Shown here: positions 45,438-53,821 of the stretch, piece after piece
How the letters are laid out: every line of letters begins with the position of its first letter
Position numbering within the stretch: position 1 is the first letter of the stretch
From: Maridesulfovibrio ferrireducens
Lineage (GTDB): Bacteria > Desulfobacterota > Desulfovibrionia > Desulfovibrionales > Desulfovibrionaceae
DNA length: 64,000 nt
Reading direction: 5' to 3'
Assembly: GCF_016342405.1 (NCBI RefSeq)
Contig: NZ_JAEINN010000015.1
Coordinates: 1-64,000, forward strand
Notes under the pieces: model-generated
Told to the model about the DNA's origin: nothing
What the model saw: the letters and a program-made list of their open reading frames with translations, nothing else
Database searches by the model: none
Translations under genes and position numbers: made by a program

Positions 45438-46304
45438 TTAATTATGCTCGTTTTTACGGGCAGGGAAAATAAACCCTGCGCTTGATTTTTCACCGGCAGC
45501 TTTGTGGCGAGGCGGGATGTTTTTATATTTTATCGAAGGGTGTCCAAGAAGCAAGGCTCCGTGAAGAGTGTGATGTTCCGGTACATTGAGGAACGTTCTG
45601 ACCGGTTCACTGAATTTGGCTGCCATTACCACATATCCGGCCCAGCAGGCTCCAAAACCTTTGGAGTGTGCCGCAAGCTCAAGATGGGCGGTAGAAATTA
45701 TTGAATCAGTATCCGGGGTAATCCCTTCGTTAGGAGCCCAGCTTACAGCCAGTGCCGGAGCATCGCGGCAAATCATGTCCTGTCCGTGAGTAAATGCTCT
45801 GGCTATTCCTGAAAGGAACAATTTTTTCGCTATCGGATGTTTTTTGGCTGCGAGTTCATTCATAAAGTCCGCAACAAGGGCTGCGAGTTCCTGAACTTTT
45901 TCAGGTTGGTCCAGAACAGTCCACGAAACCGGCTGAGTGTTGTGTCCGGAAGGGGCATAAGCGGACAGATGGATTAGTTCAGCTATTTCATCAACAGAAA
46001 GAGGGGTCTTTTTGAACTTGCGAACAGAGCGTCTGCTTTTAAAAAATATTTCAATTGATTCAGGGTCGGCAATTTTTTCTGATGGATATGGAGTGGCGTT
46101 TTGATCCGCAAATGCGTTCAAAGTAATGGCATTTGTCGGACATATTGCAACGCAATGTCCGCAGTTGATGCAGAAGCCCGCTTTTTTAGGATTGACGATC
46201 GGAGCTTGCCCTTTTTCGACTATTTTAAGAATTCCCAGCGGGCAGTCTCTTACGCAGAGTTCATCAGATTTACAAAGATCAATATTGATAGTTACCGGCA
46301 TCAT
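45438..46304 (-). CDS. Nitroreductase-family protein with 2[4Fe-4S] ferredoxin domain
   Basis: 288 residues. Residues 1-60 carry two cluster motifs (C10...C16-C20, and 'FCINCGHCVAICP'), followed by an FMN-dependent nitroreductase domain ('SRRSVRKFKKTPLSVDEIAELIHLSAYAPSGHNTQPVSWTV'). Such fusions are common in anaerobes and probably take electrons from ferredoxin for flavin-dependent reductions. The substrate is unknown. AGGA lies at good spacing before the tandem ATGATG. It is monocistronic. Confidence 0.9.
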   Translation of the reverse strand: MMPVTINIDLCKSDELCVRDCPLGILKIVEKGQAPIVNPKKAGFCINCGHCVAICPTNAITLNAFADQNATPYPSEKIADPESIEIFFKSRRSVRKFKKTPLSVDEIAELIHLSAYAPSGHNTQPVSWTVLDQPEKVQELAALVADFMNELAAKKHPIAKKLFLSGIARAFTHGQDMICRDAPALAVSWAPNEGITPDTDSIISTAHLELAAHSKGFGACWAGYVVMAAKFSEPVRTFLNVPEHHTLHGALLLGHPSIKYKNIPPRHKAAGEKSSAGFIFPARKNEHN

Positions 46305-46394
46305 TTTAAAATTCCTGTATATAGGGTTAAACGCTCGGAGCTGTCTCGATCCAGTTGGACAAATTGTAAGTTAATTTGAGCGTTATATGAAGAT

Positions 46395-46483
46395 TATAAT
46401 TACTTAAGTTCTTTTGTTAAGTGTATTTTGTAGATAATTTAAAAGTCTAATCGATCAAGTGGCTGACTTGATGAGTTTTTTTT
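46395..46483 (+). ncRNA. Candidate small RNA between nitroreductase and GAK operon
   Basis: A perfect TATAAT (46395-46400, with only a weak TTAATT -35 18 bp upstream) is followed about 54 bp later by a 7-bp stem (46454-46460 with 46466-46472) and a run of eight T (46476-46483). No plus-strand gene ends here, so the unit would give a transcript of about 75 bases. Prediction only. Confidence 0.4.
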
Positions 46484-46523
46484 AGGGGTGTCGACCACAA
46501 AAGATGATGTGGCAGGCAGAGAG

Positions 46524-47612
46524 CTAAAGCGTTCCAAGCTTCATAAATTTAAGGCAGGCGTCGGCTACTCTATCAAAATCCACACCGCCGCTGATTTCTA
46601 TGAGTGTTGTTTTAGAAAGTATCGTTGCGTATGTGTTTATATCAGGATCTTTTATTTTGTCAGGTGAATCAGGAAGGTAGAATAATCCTGATTCTTTCAT
46701 GAAAGCAGGGAGCAGATCTTTGCGTTTCATTGGATCAACGATTTTAATGACCGTTTCGTTTTCATTTCTCTGCCAATTCAAAATAACTAATCCGCACATT
46801 GGAGCGCGAAGAATAAATTTGTTTTTGCCGTAACATTCATCAATCAAAGCATCATATTTATGTTCGAGATTCCATAGCTCCGCTTTTGGAAGAGCCATGA
46901 ATTTTTTTTTGTCATTTTCAGCAACAACGTGGATTAAATCGGGGTTGTTCAAGGCTGTTCCGGGATTTATTCTGGGCTGTTTAGCAACACCGTAGACAGT
47001 TATTTCAGAGTCGTTATCTTCAATCATGACTCTGTCATTGCTGATAAAAGTTGTACCTTTACTCATTAAGTGCAGAGCCAGAGTAGACTTTCCCATTCCT
47101 GAAAAACCGGCAATGCCGATGCCGCGTCCGTTTTTAAGAACTCCCGCAGCGTGCCCCAGCAGGCAGCCCTGATTGAGTTTGTATTCTATAAAGCGATTAT
47201 TGATGAAGTTTATGACCTGATTGGAATTTTCAATGCAGGGACCGATAGCAATGTTTTCCCCGTGTCCGAAGGCGAAGATCATTCCGGTTAGACTTTTGTA
47301 AACAACTCTTCCGTCAGCAAGGTCTGCATGTTCATTTTTAATTTTTGTTTTTCCAGCATCGGGTTGTTTAACAACATATTTAATTCCAAGATCAATGGGC
47401 AGGCACTCATGAGCAGTGATAAGAATTTCTGCTTCTGCATCCTCAATCAGGAATTCTTTAAAATAATTTTTGAGGTATGCAAGCAGTGCAGTGCTGTTTA
47501 CTCTAGTTTCAATTACACAGCCGTCGAAATCGATGAAAAGAGATTCTGTTGCCGGAAATTCTTTGCGATATTTTTTTACTATTTCAGCTATTGTGATTGT
47601 ATTTCCATTCAT
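46524..47612 (-). CDS. HprK-related kinase B (GAK system)
   Basis: 362 residues. The second half has the HPr-kinase-like fold: Walker A 'GFSGMGKST' (169-177) followed by 'TFISNDRVMIE', the position of the HprK Asp-Asp pair, and 'KQPRINPG' resembling the nucleotide capping loop. The first 150 residues are family-specific. HprK enzymes phosphorylate Ser in partner proteins; no HPr or PTS gene lies here, so the substrate differs. This family (HprK-related B) is named for its co-occurrence with an ATP-grasp enzyme in the GAK system. Its ATG overlaps the stop of that ATP-grasp gene by one base, indicating translational coupling. It is last in the operon. Confidence 0.82.
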   Translation of the reverse strand: MNGNTITIAEIVKKYRKEFPATESLFIDFDGCVIETRVNSTALLAYLKNYFKEFLIEDAEAEILITAHECLPIDLGIKYVVKQPDAGKTKIKNEHADLADGRVVYKSLTGMIFAFGHGENIAIGPCIENSNQVINFINNRFIEYKLNQGCLLGHAAGVLKNGRGIGIAGFSGMGKSTLALHLMSKGTTFISNDRVMIEDNDSEITVYGVAKQPRINPGTALNNPDLIHVVAENDKKKFMALPKAELWNLEHKYDALIDECYGKNKFILRAPMCGLVILNWQRNENETVIKIVDPMKRKDLLPAFMKESGLFYLPDSPDKIKDPDINTYATILSKTTLIEISGGVDFDRVADACLKFMKLGTL

Positions 47613-48484
47613 TATTTTAATTTCTCAATTACATAATCAGCATACATGGACGCTGCGTCTATTCCCCGCGCATCAAGCAGTCCCCTGAATCCTCCGAAGG
47701 CTGATACTTCAAAAATGAAAGGTCCTTCATCAGTGAGTGCAACATCCACGCAGGTGAAGTCGAGGTTAAACAGAGATTGTGCTTTGCGGGCAAGTTCGAT
47801 TATTTCTGCTGGAGGATCAACTGGAGCGTATTTTCCGCCGCTTAACGTAGTGGTATTCCATGCGTCATTTGTTTTACAGCGGGCATATGTTGTTACATAT
47901 TTTCCGTCTAAAAAGACTATCCCAAGATCTCTGTTTTTGAGATCGATAGTCTTTTGAATGTACATGGTTTTGTATTTTTTGCTGTACTTTTCGATAGTTT
48001 CGCGGGCTTGCGGGTTAGGCTTAAGCAGAAACATGCCGCGGGCCTTGGTGCTGTATAGAGGTTTGAAAACTGCTTCGCCGTATTCCTCAACTGCCGCAAG
48101 TGCATGGTCAATATCTTCGGTGATAGTTGTCGGGGGCATTGGAATATTACCCAACTGCAACGATATCGTACAGGTCAGCCTGTCCAGCACTCTTAATATA
48201 CTGTACGGGGATGAAAATATTTTAACTCCCCGTCCTTCGAGCAAACGAAGCATTTCGAGGCGGTCAAGCAGCACCGGCGAATACTGCTTGCCTATTTTTT
48301 TTATGATAATTCCGTCAAGTTCAGAAAGATTCACTCCGTCAACAACAGCTTTGCCGGAAGGAAGATCGAGGCGCACGTCTTCCATCTCGAAGAGCATTTT
48401 ATCTTGACCGGTTTTGCTGGCGACAACTTCGGCCAGTTGTTCGGATGACCATGCCCCTTTTATTCCGATTACTCCAATTTTCAT
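47612..48484 (-). CDS. ATP-grasp ligase of the GAK system
   Basis: 290 residues, RimK/DdlB-like ATP-grasp fold. Visible are the N-terminal 'IGVIGIKGAWSSEQL', the ATP-binding lysine segment 'GEAVFKPLYSTKARGMFLL', 'YIQKTID' and the metal-binding 'FTCVDVALTDEGPFIFEVSAFGGFRGL'. Such enzymes join an amine to an acyl phosphate, for example adding amino acids to proteins or small molecules. Here the acceptor is unknown; the small XXXCH protein encoded in the same operon is one candidate. It starts 24 bp after the PhoU-APH gene and overlaps the HprK-like gene. Confidence 0.85.
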   Translation of the reverse strand: MKIGVIGIKGAWSSEQLAEVVASKTGQDKMLFEMEDVRLDLPSGKAVVDGVNLSELDGIIIKKIGKQYSPVLLDRLEMLRLLEGRGVKIFSSPYSILRVLDRLTCTISLQLGNIPMPPTTITEDIDHALAAVEEYGEAVFKPLYSTKARGMFLLKPNPQARETIEKYSKKYKTMYIQKTIDLKNRDLGIVFLDGKYVTTYARCKTNDAWNTTTLSGGKYAPVDPPAEIIELARKAQSLFNLDFTCVDVALTDEGPFIFEVSAFGGFRGLLDARGIDAASMYADYVIEKLK

Positions 48485-48508
48485 AATATATCCGTTACGT
48501 TGCTTGGG

Positions 48509-50161
48509 TTAGTAATGAAGAATATCTTCAGGCAGTACAAAGTCGTTCCAGTTACCGTTATAGCGGTTTATTTTTTCAAGAAGGAATATGGAGCGATTAA
48601 ACATTTCTTTTGCAAATCCGTAATTGAATTCGAAGCGTGTCGACGTATAGAAGGAGCGTGCTAATGCGAGAGTTAGTCTTGCTTTCCATGTAGCATCTTC
48701 ATTTTCCAATGCAAATTCTTCTGTAAAACTGTAAAATCTCGATATTACAGCATTGATTTTATTTCTTATGGGCCTGTCGAATATGGGCATGCGGAAGCTT
48801 GATACAAGAAATACAGAAATATCCTGAATATAGTCAAAGTCTCTTGATCTATGGAGATCAATGAATCTGATTCGTTCATCTGCATTGCTGTAAACAACGT
48901 TGTTGCAGTTGAAATCTCCGTGGATAAAAACGGTGAACGGAGCGGGAAGATTCTTCTCAACAGACATTGCTTTATTAATGAGATCTGTTGCGGAAGTTAT
49001 GTCTACAGCCCCCTGTGATCCGGCAAGGGTGTTGAATTCGGGATGAACTTGCAAAACGCCGGGCTGGCGGGATTTGAGCTGTTCCATATAGGTGGTTGGA
49101 AACGGACCTGTCTTAATGGTTTTTTTCCAGATATGGCGCAGGGTCTGTTCCAGAGTGAACAGTCCGTTTTCAAGATCGGCATCGTCAGATGTGAGGATCA
49201 TTGTGTCTAATGTGCAACCCGGCAAAAATTCCACTAACATCGAGCCTTTATTTTCATCAGGAGATTCGTGATAGCCGAAAATGTCAGGAACCATGCCCGG
49301 GAAATTATTATTCCAGAGTTTGAGGTTGTCGCGTTCCTGTTTGATTTTTGCCAGATTTCCTTCTTTATAAATACTTCCCTGCGCAACCGGAGGACCGTTT
49401 TCTTTATCTTTTGCCTGTACATGTCCGATACGGCATCCGGAGCGGGAGCCCCATATTCCTTGAAAATCAATGTCTGAAAACGAGCCGTCAAAGCCTGAAA
49501 CCGTCAAGGTATGCTGTAGCGATTCAAATTGTTCAATCTTGATGCGTTCTCCTAAAATAGAGAAGATAATTGCTTCCCCGATGTTAAGGAGAGAGTCGCC
49601 GATTCTTTCAAGGTATCGGAATATGAAAAGGACTGTAACTAAGTCCGGGATATTTTTTCCGCTTCCCATCTCCGCCATGATGCGATTGAAATTGTCTTTA
49701 TACAGAGAGTCGAGGCTGTACTCTGATTTACAAATTTCAAGAGCTAAAGGCATATTATCTTCGTTGAAACCTTTTTCAATTAGAGCGGTGGTTTCTTCGA
49801 TTATATCGAATGCTTCCGGGTTTTCGAATCGGTTTACAAAATTTTTGTCTTCAAGATAAGCCATCTGGTTGACTATGTTGACGCAGTAGTCACCGATTCG
49901 CTCAAGGTTGACTGATGCGAGTTGTATTGCTCTGATTTTATTCAGAGATTTGTCGTCCAGTTCAGTATCTTTGTTTATGCGTGAATAACTTTTGTTTTCG
50001 ATGATGGTTTTAAGGTTATCAATATGGTCATCTCGCGAGGTAATTTTACGAAAAAGTGCGCGAGAGGGGGAGTTCACAAATTTTCTAGTCGCGCCGATCT
50101 GGGTTTTTACTTCAAGGACAAGAAATTTAAAATTTTCATCTAAACCTTCAAATGTCATCAT
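48509..50161 (-). CDS. PhoU-domain/aminoglycoside-phosphotransferase-like fusion
   Basis: 550 residues. Residues 1-215 are two PhoU-like helical bundles ('NLERIGDYCVNIVNQ' and 'YLERIGDSLLNIGEA', each with the PhoU metal-binding E/D pattern). The remaining part is a protein-kinase-like APH fold with catalytic loop 'HGDFNCNN' (H414, D416, N421) and a DFG-like 'FIDLHRS' (D435). PhoU domains usually sense phosphate status through metal clusters, while the APH fold phosphorylates small molecules or proteins. The fusion suggests phosphate-gated kinase activity within the GAK operon. Two ATGs lie in tandem at the start. Confidence 0.85.
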   Translation of the reverse strand: MMTFEGLDENFKFLVLEVKTQIGATRKFVNSPSRALFRKITSRDDHIDNLKTIIENKSYSRINKDTELDDKSLNKIRAIQLASVNLERIGDYCVNIVNQMAYLEDKNFVNRFENPEAFDIIEETTALIEKGFNEDNMPLALEICKSEYSLDSLYKDNFNRIMAEMGSGKNIPDLVTVLFIFRYLERIGDSLLNIGEAIIFSILGERIKIEQFESLQHTLTVSGFDGSFSDIDFQGIWGSRSGCRIGHVQAKDKENGPPVAQGSIYKEGNLAKIKQERDNLKLWNNNFPGMVPDIFGYHESPDENKGSMLVEFLPGCTLDTMILTSDDADLENGLFTLEQTLRHIWKKTIKTGPFPTTYMEQLKSRQPGVLQVHPEFNTLAGSQGAVDITSATDLINKAMSVEKNLPAPFTVFIHGDFNCNNVVYSNADERIRFIDLHRSRDFDYIQDISVFLVSSFRMPIFDRPIRNKINAVISRFYSFTEEFALENEDATWKARLTLALARSFYTSTRFEFNYGFAKEMFNRSIFLLEKINRYNGNWNDFVLPEDILHY

Positions 50162-50258
50162 AATCTGGGCCTAATGTTTAAGGTTTTCGTTGTGACATCG
50201 TCAGACTTTTTTTCAACGGTCATTTGAGGTCTCCATGCGTTCCACAATCGGGAATAAT

Positions 50259-51401
50259 TTATCCAGCCAGCCTTGCTCTGTATTCATCTATCACAGTTTG
50301 TCTGTCTATTCCGGCTATGATCAGTCTTTTTCTGATATTCAGGTCGTTCCATGCCGGTTGCAAACCTATTTCGCGGGCTGCTTTTGCCGTGTCCTGCGTG
50401 TCTATCGGTTTGGTTTTTTCACTCATGTGGCAATCGTCGCCCATGAAAATTAATATTTCTTTGCTTCCGGTCCGGCGGTTAATGTTTTGCTCGTTTACAA
50501 CTGAGATCAGGAAATCTGTATAACGCTGGGACTGAGGATTCCAGGCTTCAATTCCATCAACGTCATACTTGGCAAGCAGTATGGGCCAGAATTCTTCGGG
50601 ATGGGGAATTACAACACAACCTCCGAGTGAACGGGCTTCTTCAATTACTTCGGTTGCTCTGTAGAAAAATTTTAAGGAAAAGTCATTTTTCACAAGTATT
50701 TTAACTGCTTTTAAGTAGGCCTGAATTCTATTGATGACGGTGTTGCCGAATTTCGGGCGCAGTGCATCAAAATAGTTTTTAATGAGCTTATTTTTGATTG
50801 AAGCTTTTGGAACATCCGACCAGTTTTCGTCAAGCATGGTTTGAATTTTGGTTACATAAATTCTAACCATTTCAACCAGCGCATCGTCTGCTCCGGTTTC
50901 GCGTGCGGCTTCATGCACTCTTTTTTCATTGGGTTGAGTGATAGAATCCATAAATTCGAATAATTGCGATGTGCGGTACTTGAACGTGTGCGCCAGCATG
51001 GATTTTAAAACGTGAGCGTTTTCAACTTTCTCATTTTCAAAGTGAAGCAGTAATTGAACTTTCTGATTGAACCCGCTGGCATAACAGTCAACCTCAACAC
51101 CTGTATAAGGACCGTAGCTCATGAGTTCATTATGCTGCGTGGGGATTAACAGATCATCCGTTCTATTAGGGAACATAGCTTCTATTCGCTGCGAGATGAG
51201 GTTCATGGGAACAAATTCAGGGTGCCAGTGCACGGCGAGAACCTTTTCCTGTCTGTGGTGGATTTGAGAAGGAGTTACGATTTGTTTAATCTGCCATTCG
51301 GCTAAATCAACGGAAATAACCGCAGAGAAAATTTCATGATCTTCATCTGTTATTTCCGGGGAAATCTCAATCTCTTCAACGCACACTTGTTTTGTATTCA
51401 T
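50259..51401 (-). CDS. PHP-type metal-dependent hydrolase (GAK operon)
   Basis: 380 residues. Metal-ligand motifs of the PHP fold occur in order: 'VHWHPE' (H58, H60), 'TQHNE' (H90), 'GVEVDCY' (E103), 'VIPHPEEF' (H267), 'DGIEAWN' (E285) and 'MGDDCHMSE' (D323, H325). A helical insert fills residues 115-250. PHP enzymes hydrolyse phosphoesters, such as histidinol phosphate or tyrosine phosphates in proteins. Placed next to two kinases it could reverse a phosphorylation, which is an inference. It lies 97 bp before the PhoU-APH gene and 10 bp after the XXXCH gene. Confidence 0.82.
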   Translation of the reverse strand: MNTKQVCVEEIEISPEITDEDHEIFSAVISVDLAEWQIKQIVTPSQIHHRQEKVLAVHWHPEFVPMNLISQRIEAMFPNRTDDLLIPTQHNELMSYGPYTGVEVDCYASGFNQKVQLLLHFENEKVENAHVLKSMLAHTFKYRTSQLFEFMDSITQPNEKRVHEAARETGADDALVEMVRIYVTKIQTMLDENWSDVPKASIKNKLIKNYFDALRPKFGNTVINRIQAYLKAVKILVKNDFSLKFFYRATEVIEEARSLGGCVVIPHPEEFWPILLAKYDVDGIEAWNPQSQRYTDFLISVVNEQNINRRTGSKEILIFMGDDCHMSEKTKPIDTQDTAKAAREIGLQPAWNDLNIRKRLIIAGIDRQTVIDEYRARLAG

Positions 51402-51411
51402 TTTAATCTTC

Positions 51412-51942
51412 TTATTTATGTTGAGAATGGCAGTGGGCTTTAATGTTGTTTAAACTGTCACATGCTTTGTGAGCTTCTTCAATATTATTGTTCTCGACAG
51501 CATTTTTAAAAGTGTCACAGGCGGTGATGTATTCTTCATAATATTCATCACCGTAACCTTCGTAGGTAACCATCAGTTTAGAGTCTTCTATGAACTGGCT
51601 GACAGTCTCTCCGGGAGGAAATGAACCTGCGTGAATGGTTTTAAATATTATTTTAAAAGAATCTCCCATTCGCTTTTTAAGACTGCTGTATTTGAGTCTG
51701 CCGGAAATACCGTCATCCGTTTTCTGTTCTTCCGATTCGTAAGCAGGTTTGGCTTTAATTTTGATAGTTGTTTGTTCTAAATTGTGACTGATATTGATTT
51801 TAAGTTTTTTAAAGCCAGCCATGAAAGTGAAGCCGGGCATGTCCTCTGATTTTCCGGTTTCGATAGCCTCAGCCATTTTACGAAGGAAGTCAGGAAGCTC
51901 ATCCGGCTTTATGAATTTTTCAATCTTGTTTTCTTTACCCAT
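51412..51942 (-). CDS. XXXCH-domain protein of the GAK system
   Basis: 176 residues from the ATG at 51942 (GAGGTGA eight bases upstream); the frame is open to 51972 without a site. Residues 5-65 resemble the amphi-Trp domain found in GAK clusters ('ELPDFLRKMAEAIETG', then alternating strands). The C-terminus ends in a helix with 'KACDSLNNIKAHCHSQHK': a Cys-His pair placed like CxxCH of cytochromes but lacking the first Cys, as in the XXXCH domain. It has no signal peptide, so covalent heme by the Ccm route is unlikely. It is the first gene of the operon and a plausible substrate of the enzymes encoded behind it. Confidence 0.78.
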   Translation of the reverse strand: MGKENKIEKFIKPDELPDFLRKMAEAIETGKSEDMPGFTFMAGFKKLKINISHNLEQTTIKIKAKPAYESEEQKTDDGISGRLKYSSLKKRMGDSFKIIFKTIHAGSFPPGETVSQFIEDSKLMVTYEGYGDEYYEEYITACDTFKNAVENNNIEEAHKACDSLNNIKAHCHSQHK

Positions 51943-52067
51943 ATGTAATTCACCTCTTAAAAAAAATCTCAAAATAAGCCGTGATGATAATATTACACTG
52001 AAACAGATGAGAATTGCTATCCCTAATATTGTAGGCGGCAGGTTGAATAGATGCGTGGAAATATATA

Positions 52068-52103
52068 AAAAAAAGCCCGGAATCTCATTTGAAAGATCCG
52101 GGC
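52068..52103 (-). terminator. Terminator between the HD-like gene and the GAK operon
   Basis: A stem with one bulge (52075-52085 with 52094-52103) is followed on the minus strand by eight T. It separates the gene at 52161-52697 from the GAK operon. Confidence 0.88.
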
Positions 52104-52160
52104 CGTGAAAGGTTTATTTTGAACTGATAAATTCATCTTCTTGTAATTACGAATATCGGT

Positions 52161-52697
52161 TTAGTTCTCTGCGATGGCCAGTTCTTCCAGATTCTTTTCA
52201 GTTTCGTGCTCGATTGTTGTTTTGATCTTCATGGCAATTTCTTTTTTGCGTTTAAGATCAGCAACTTCCTGCGGGTTGTTTTTTGCGGCTTCTATTTTAA
52301 AATCATACTTATAAGCAACACTGATGATTTGATCTTTTTCTACCAATTTAGTGGCGATGAAAACGATTTCCTTTTCTGAAACAGGTAACTCTTCTGAAAA
52401 ATCAAGTTCCCAGTGTGTGTCAGCTATATCAGCCACTTCTGGATATCCGAGCTTTCTGAGTTTTATTCCCGCAAGTTTGTCATGGTTCGGGCCATGTCCT
52501 GCAACGTGGCACAGCAGAGCACCAGCTTTGATCAAAGATATGTTCGGTCCACTGTCACGCAGCCATTTAAGATCACGCCCTATCCGTAAAGCAACTGTTT
52601 TAACAAGTCTGGCACTTGCAAGCTGATCTTCAGGAAGTTTGAAAACCTCAGTTAGCAACCTTTCGCATTCTTCTTCACTTGGAATATTTTTTTTCAT
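52161..52697 (-). CDS. Degenerate HD-domain protein
   Basis: 178 residues with the sequence layout of small HD-domain proteins ('KAGALLCHVAGHGPNHDKLAGIKLRKLGYPEVADIADTHWEL'). The metal-binding His-Asp doublet is replaced by C63-H64, and the first His of the fold is also missing, while H72 and H95 remain. It is therefore unlikely to be an ordinary HD phosphohydrolase and may bind a nucleotide or metal without turnover. A charged helical tail follows from residue 125. It is separated from the GAK operon by a strong terminator. GGGTGG precedes the ATG. Confidence 0.7.
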   Translation of the reverse strand: MKKNIPSEEECERLLTEVFKLPEDQLASARLVKTVALRIGRDLKWLRDSGPNISLIKAGALLCHVAGHGPNHDKLAGIKLRKLGYPEVADIADTHWELDFSEELPVSEKEIVFIATKLVEKDQIISVAYKYDFKIEAAKNNPQEVADLKRKKEIAMKIKTTIEHETEKNLEELAIAEN

Positions 52698-52840
52698 GTT
52701 CCACCCTTAGTTCAATTTAGTGCGCGAAGACTCTCAAAAAAAAGGGCTGGTATCAAGCAAAATAAGAGGTGTGGCGACAATTGAAAAATCTTTTTAGTTC
52801 TCTGATTTAATTAAGGTTTAATGGATATATAATGTTATAC

Positions 52841-53728
52841 TTATTCTCTGGATTGTTCTTTATAAAAAGATAGAAAGTTATCAATCAGCGGTGTTACCCT
52901 ATTGGGGTTCCATATCATCCCGACTTCAAACGGAGGGAGATCTGCCTCGATCGGTCTTAGGGCAACTCCTTGTGGCATTGTGCGTTCGGAACCGTCATTA
53001 ATGATTGTCCAGCCTAAGCCCGCGGCAACAAAGACTGTGCCAGTGTGTTTTCGCCGATATTTCATGCCTAGTTTTAATTCCAGTCCCGCCTTCAAAAAGA
53101 GTTTTTCCATCTCTTTCACTCTCATTTTACAATAAGATTCCCGACTGCATATGTAAGGAAAATCAGCCAGATCTTCTAAGGTCAGGATTTCTTTCTGTGC
53201 CAGCGGATGGTTGGTCGGGATAGCTGCGCGGGGATTGGTGCACTGCACCACAACGTGGGAGAGATCTTGAAGATCCATCAGATTGAGTGTGACAAATCCT
53301 ACGTGGCGTGATCCGTCGCGGACCGCTTCAATTTGCTCATAGCTGGTTTCGTCATGTAGTTCGACATCAATGGCAGTATACTTCCGTATAAAGCGTCCTA
53401 CAATGTCAGGAAAGGCCGACGAGAGCACAAGGTATACAAATCCGACATGAAGTTTTCCGGCTGTCCCGTCTCCCATAGCTTGAAGAGTAGCCCGTGCCCG
53501 TGAGTCTTTTTTCAGCATCTCCTTAGCTTCATCCAGAAAATATTTTCCAGCTTCGGTCAGCTCAACCTTTCTATTTGTGCGGTTGAATAACTGTGTTCCA
53601 AGCTCTTCTTCAAGGCTTTGAATCTGTCTGCTTAGCGGTGGTTGCTGTATATGTAGACGTTCGGCAGCTTTCCCGAAGTGAAGTTCTTCCGCGACCGCTT
53701 CAAAGTAACGTAGTTGGCGCATTCTCAT
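52841..53728 (-). CDS. LysR-family transcriptional regulator
   Basis: 296 residues from the ATG at 53728 with AAGG upstream; the first 25 residues of the longer frame to 53803 are not part of the family. The N-terminus has the winged helix ('FEAVAEELHFGKAAERLHIQQPPLSRQIQSLEEELGTQLFNR'), followed by an effector domain of the CynR/CatM-like branch. It is divergent from a small exported protein gene, the starts being 94 bp apart, and LysR proteins often control such neighbours. A short inverted repeat (ATACCT/AGGTAT) lies just before its start. Confidence 0.92.
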   Translation of the reverse strand: MRMRQLRYFEAVAEELHFGKAAERLHIQQPPLSRQIQSLEEELGTQLFNRTNRKVELTEAGKYFLDEAKEMLKKDSRARATLQAMGDGTAGKLHVGFVYLVLSSAFPDIVGRFIRKYTAIDVELHDETSYEQIEAVRDGSRHVGFVTLNLMDLQDLSHVVVQCTNPRAAIPTNHPLAQKEILTLEDLADFPYICSRESYCKMRVKEMEKLFLKAGLELKLGMKYRRKHTGTVFVAAGLGWTIINDGSERTMPQGVALRPIEADLPPFEVGMIWNPNRVTPLIDNFLSFYKEQSRE

Positions 53729-53821
53729 ATGATACCTTTTAGGTATTAATAAATCGTTAAATGGTATTGGATTTGTATTATAGCGTGCCATACAACATAT
53801 CAAACAGCAAGGAGGAGTCTA

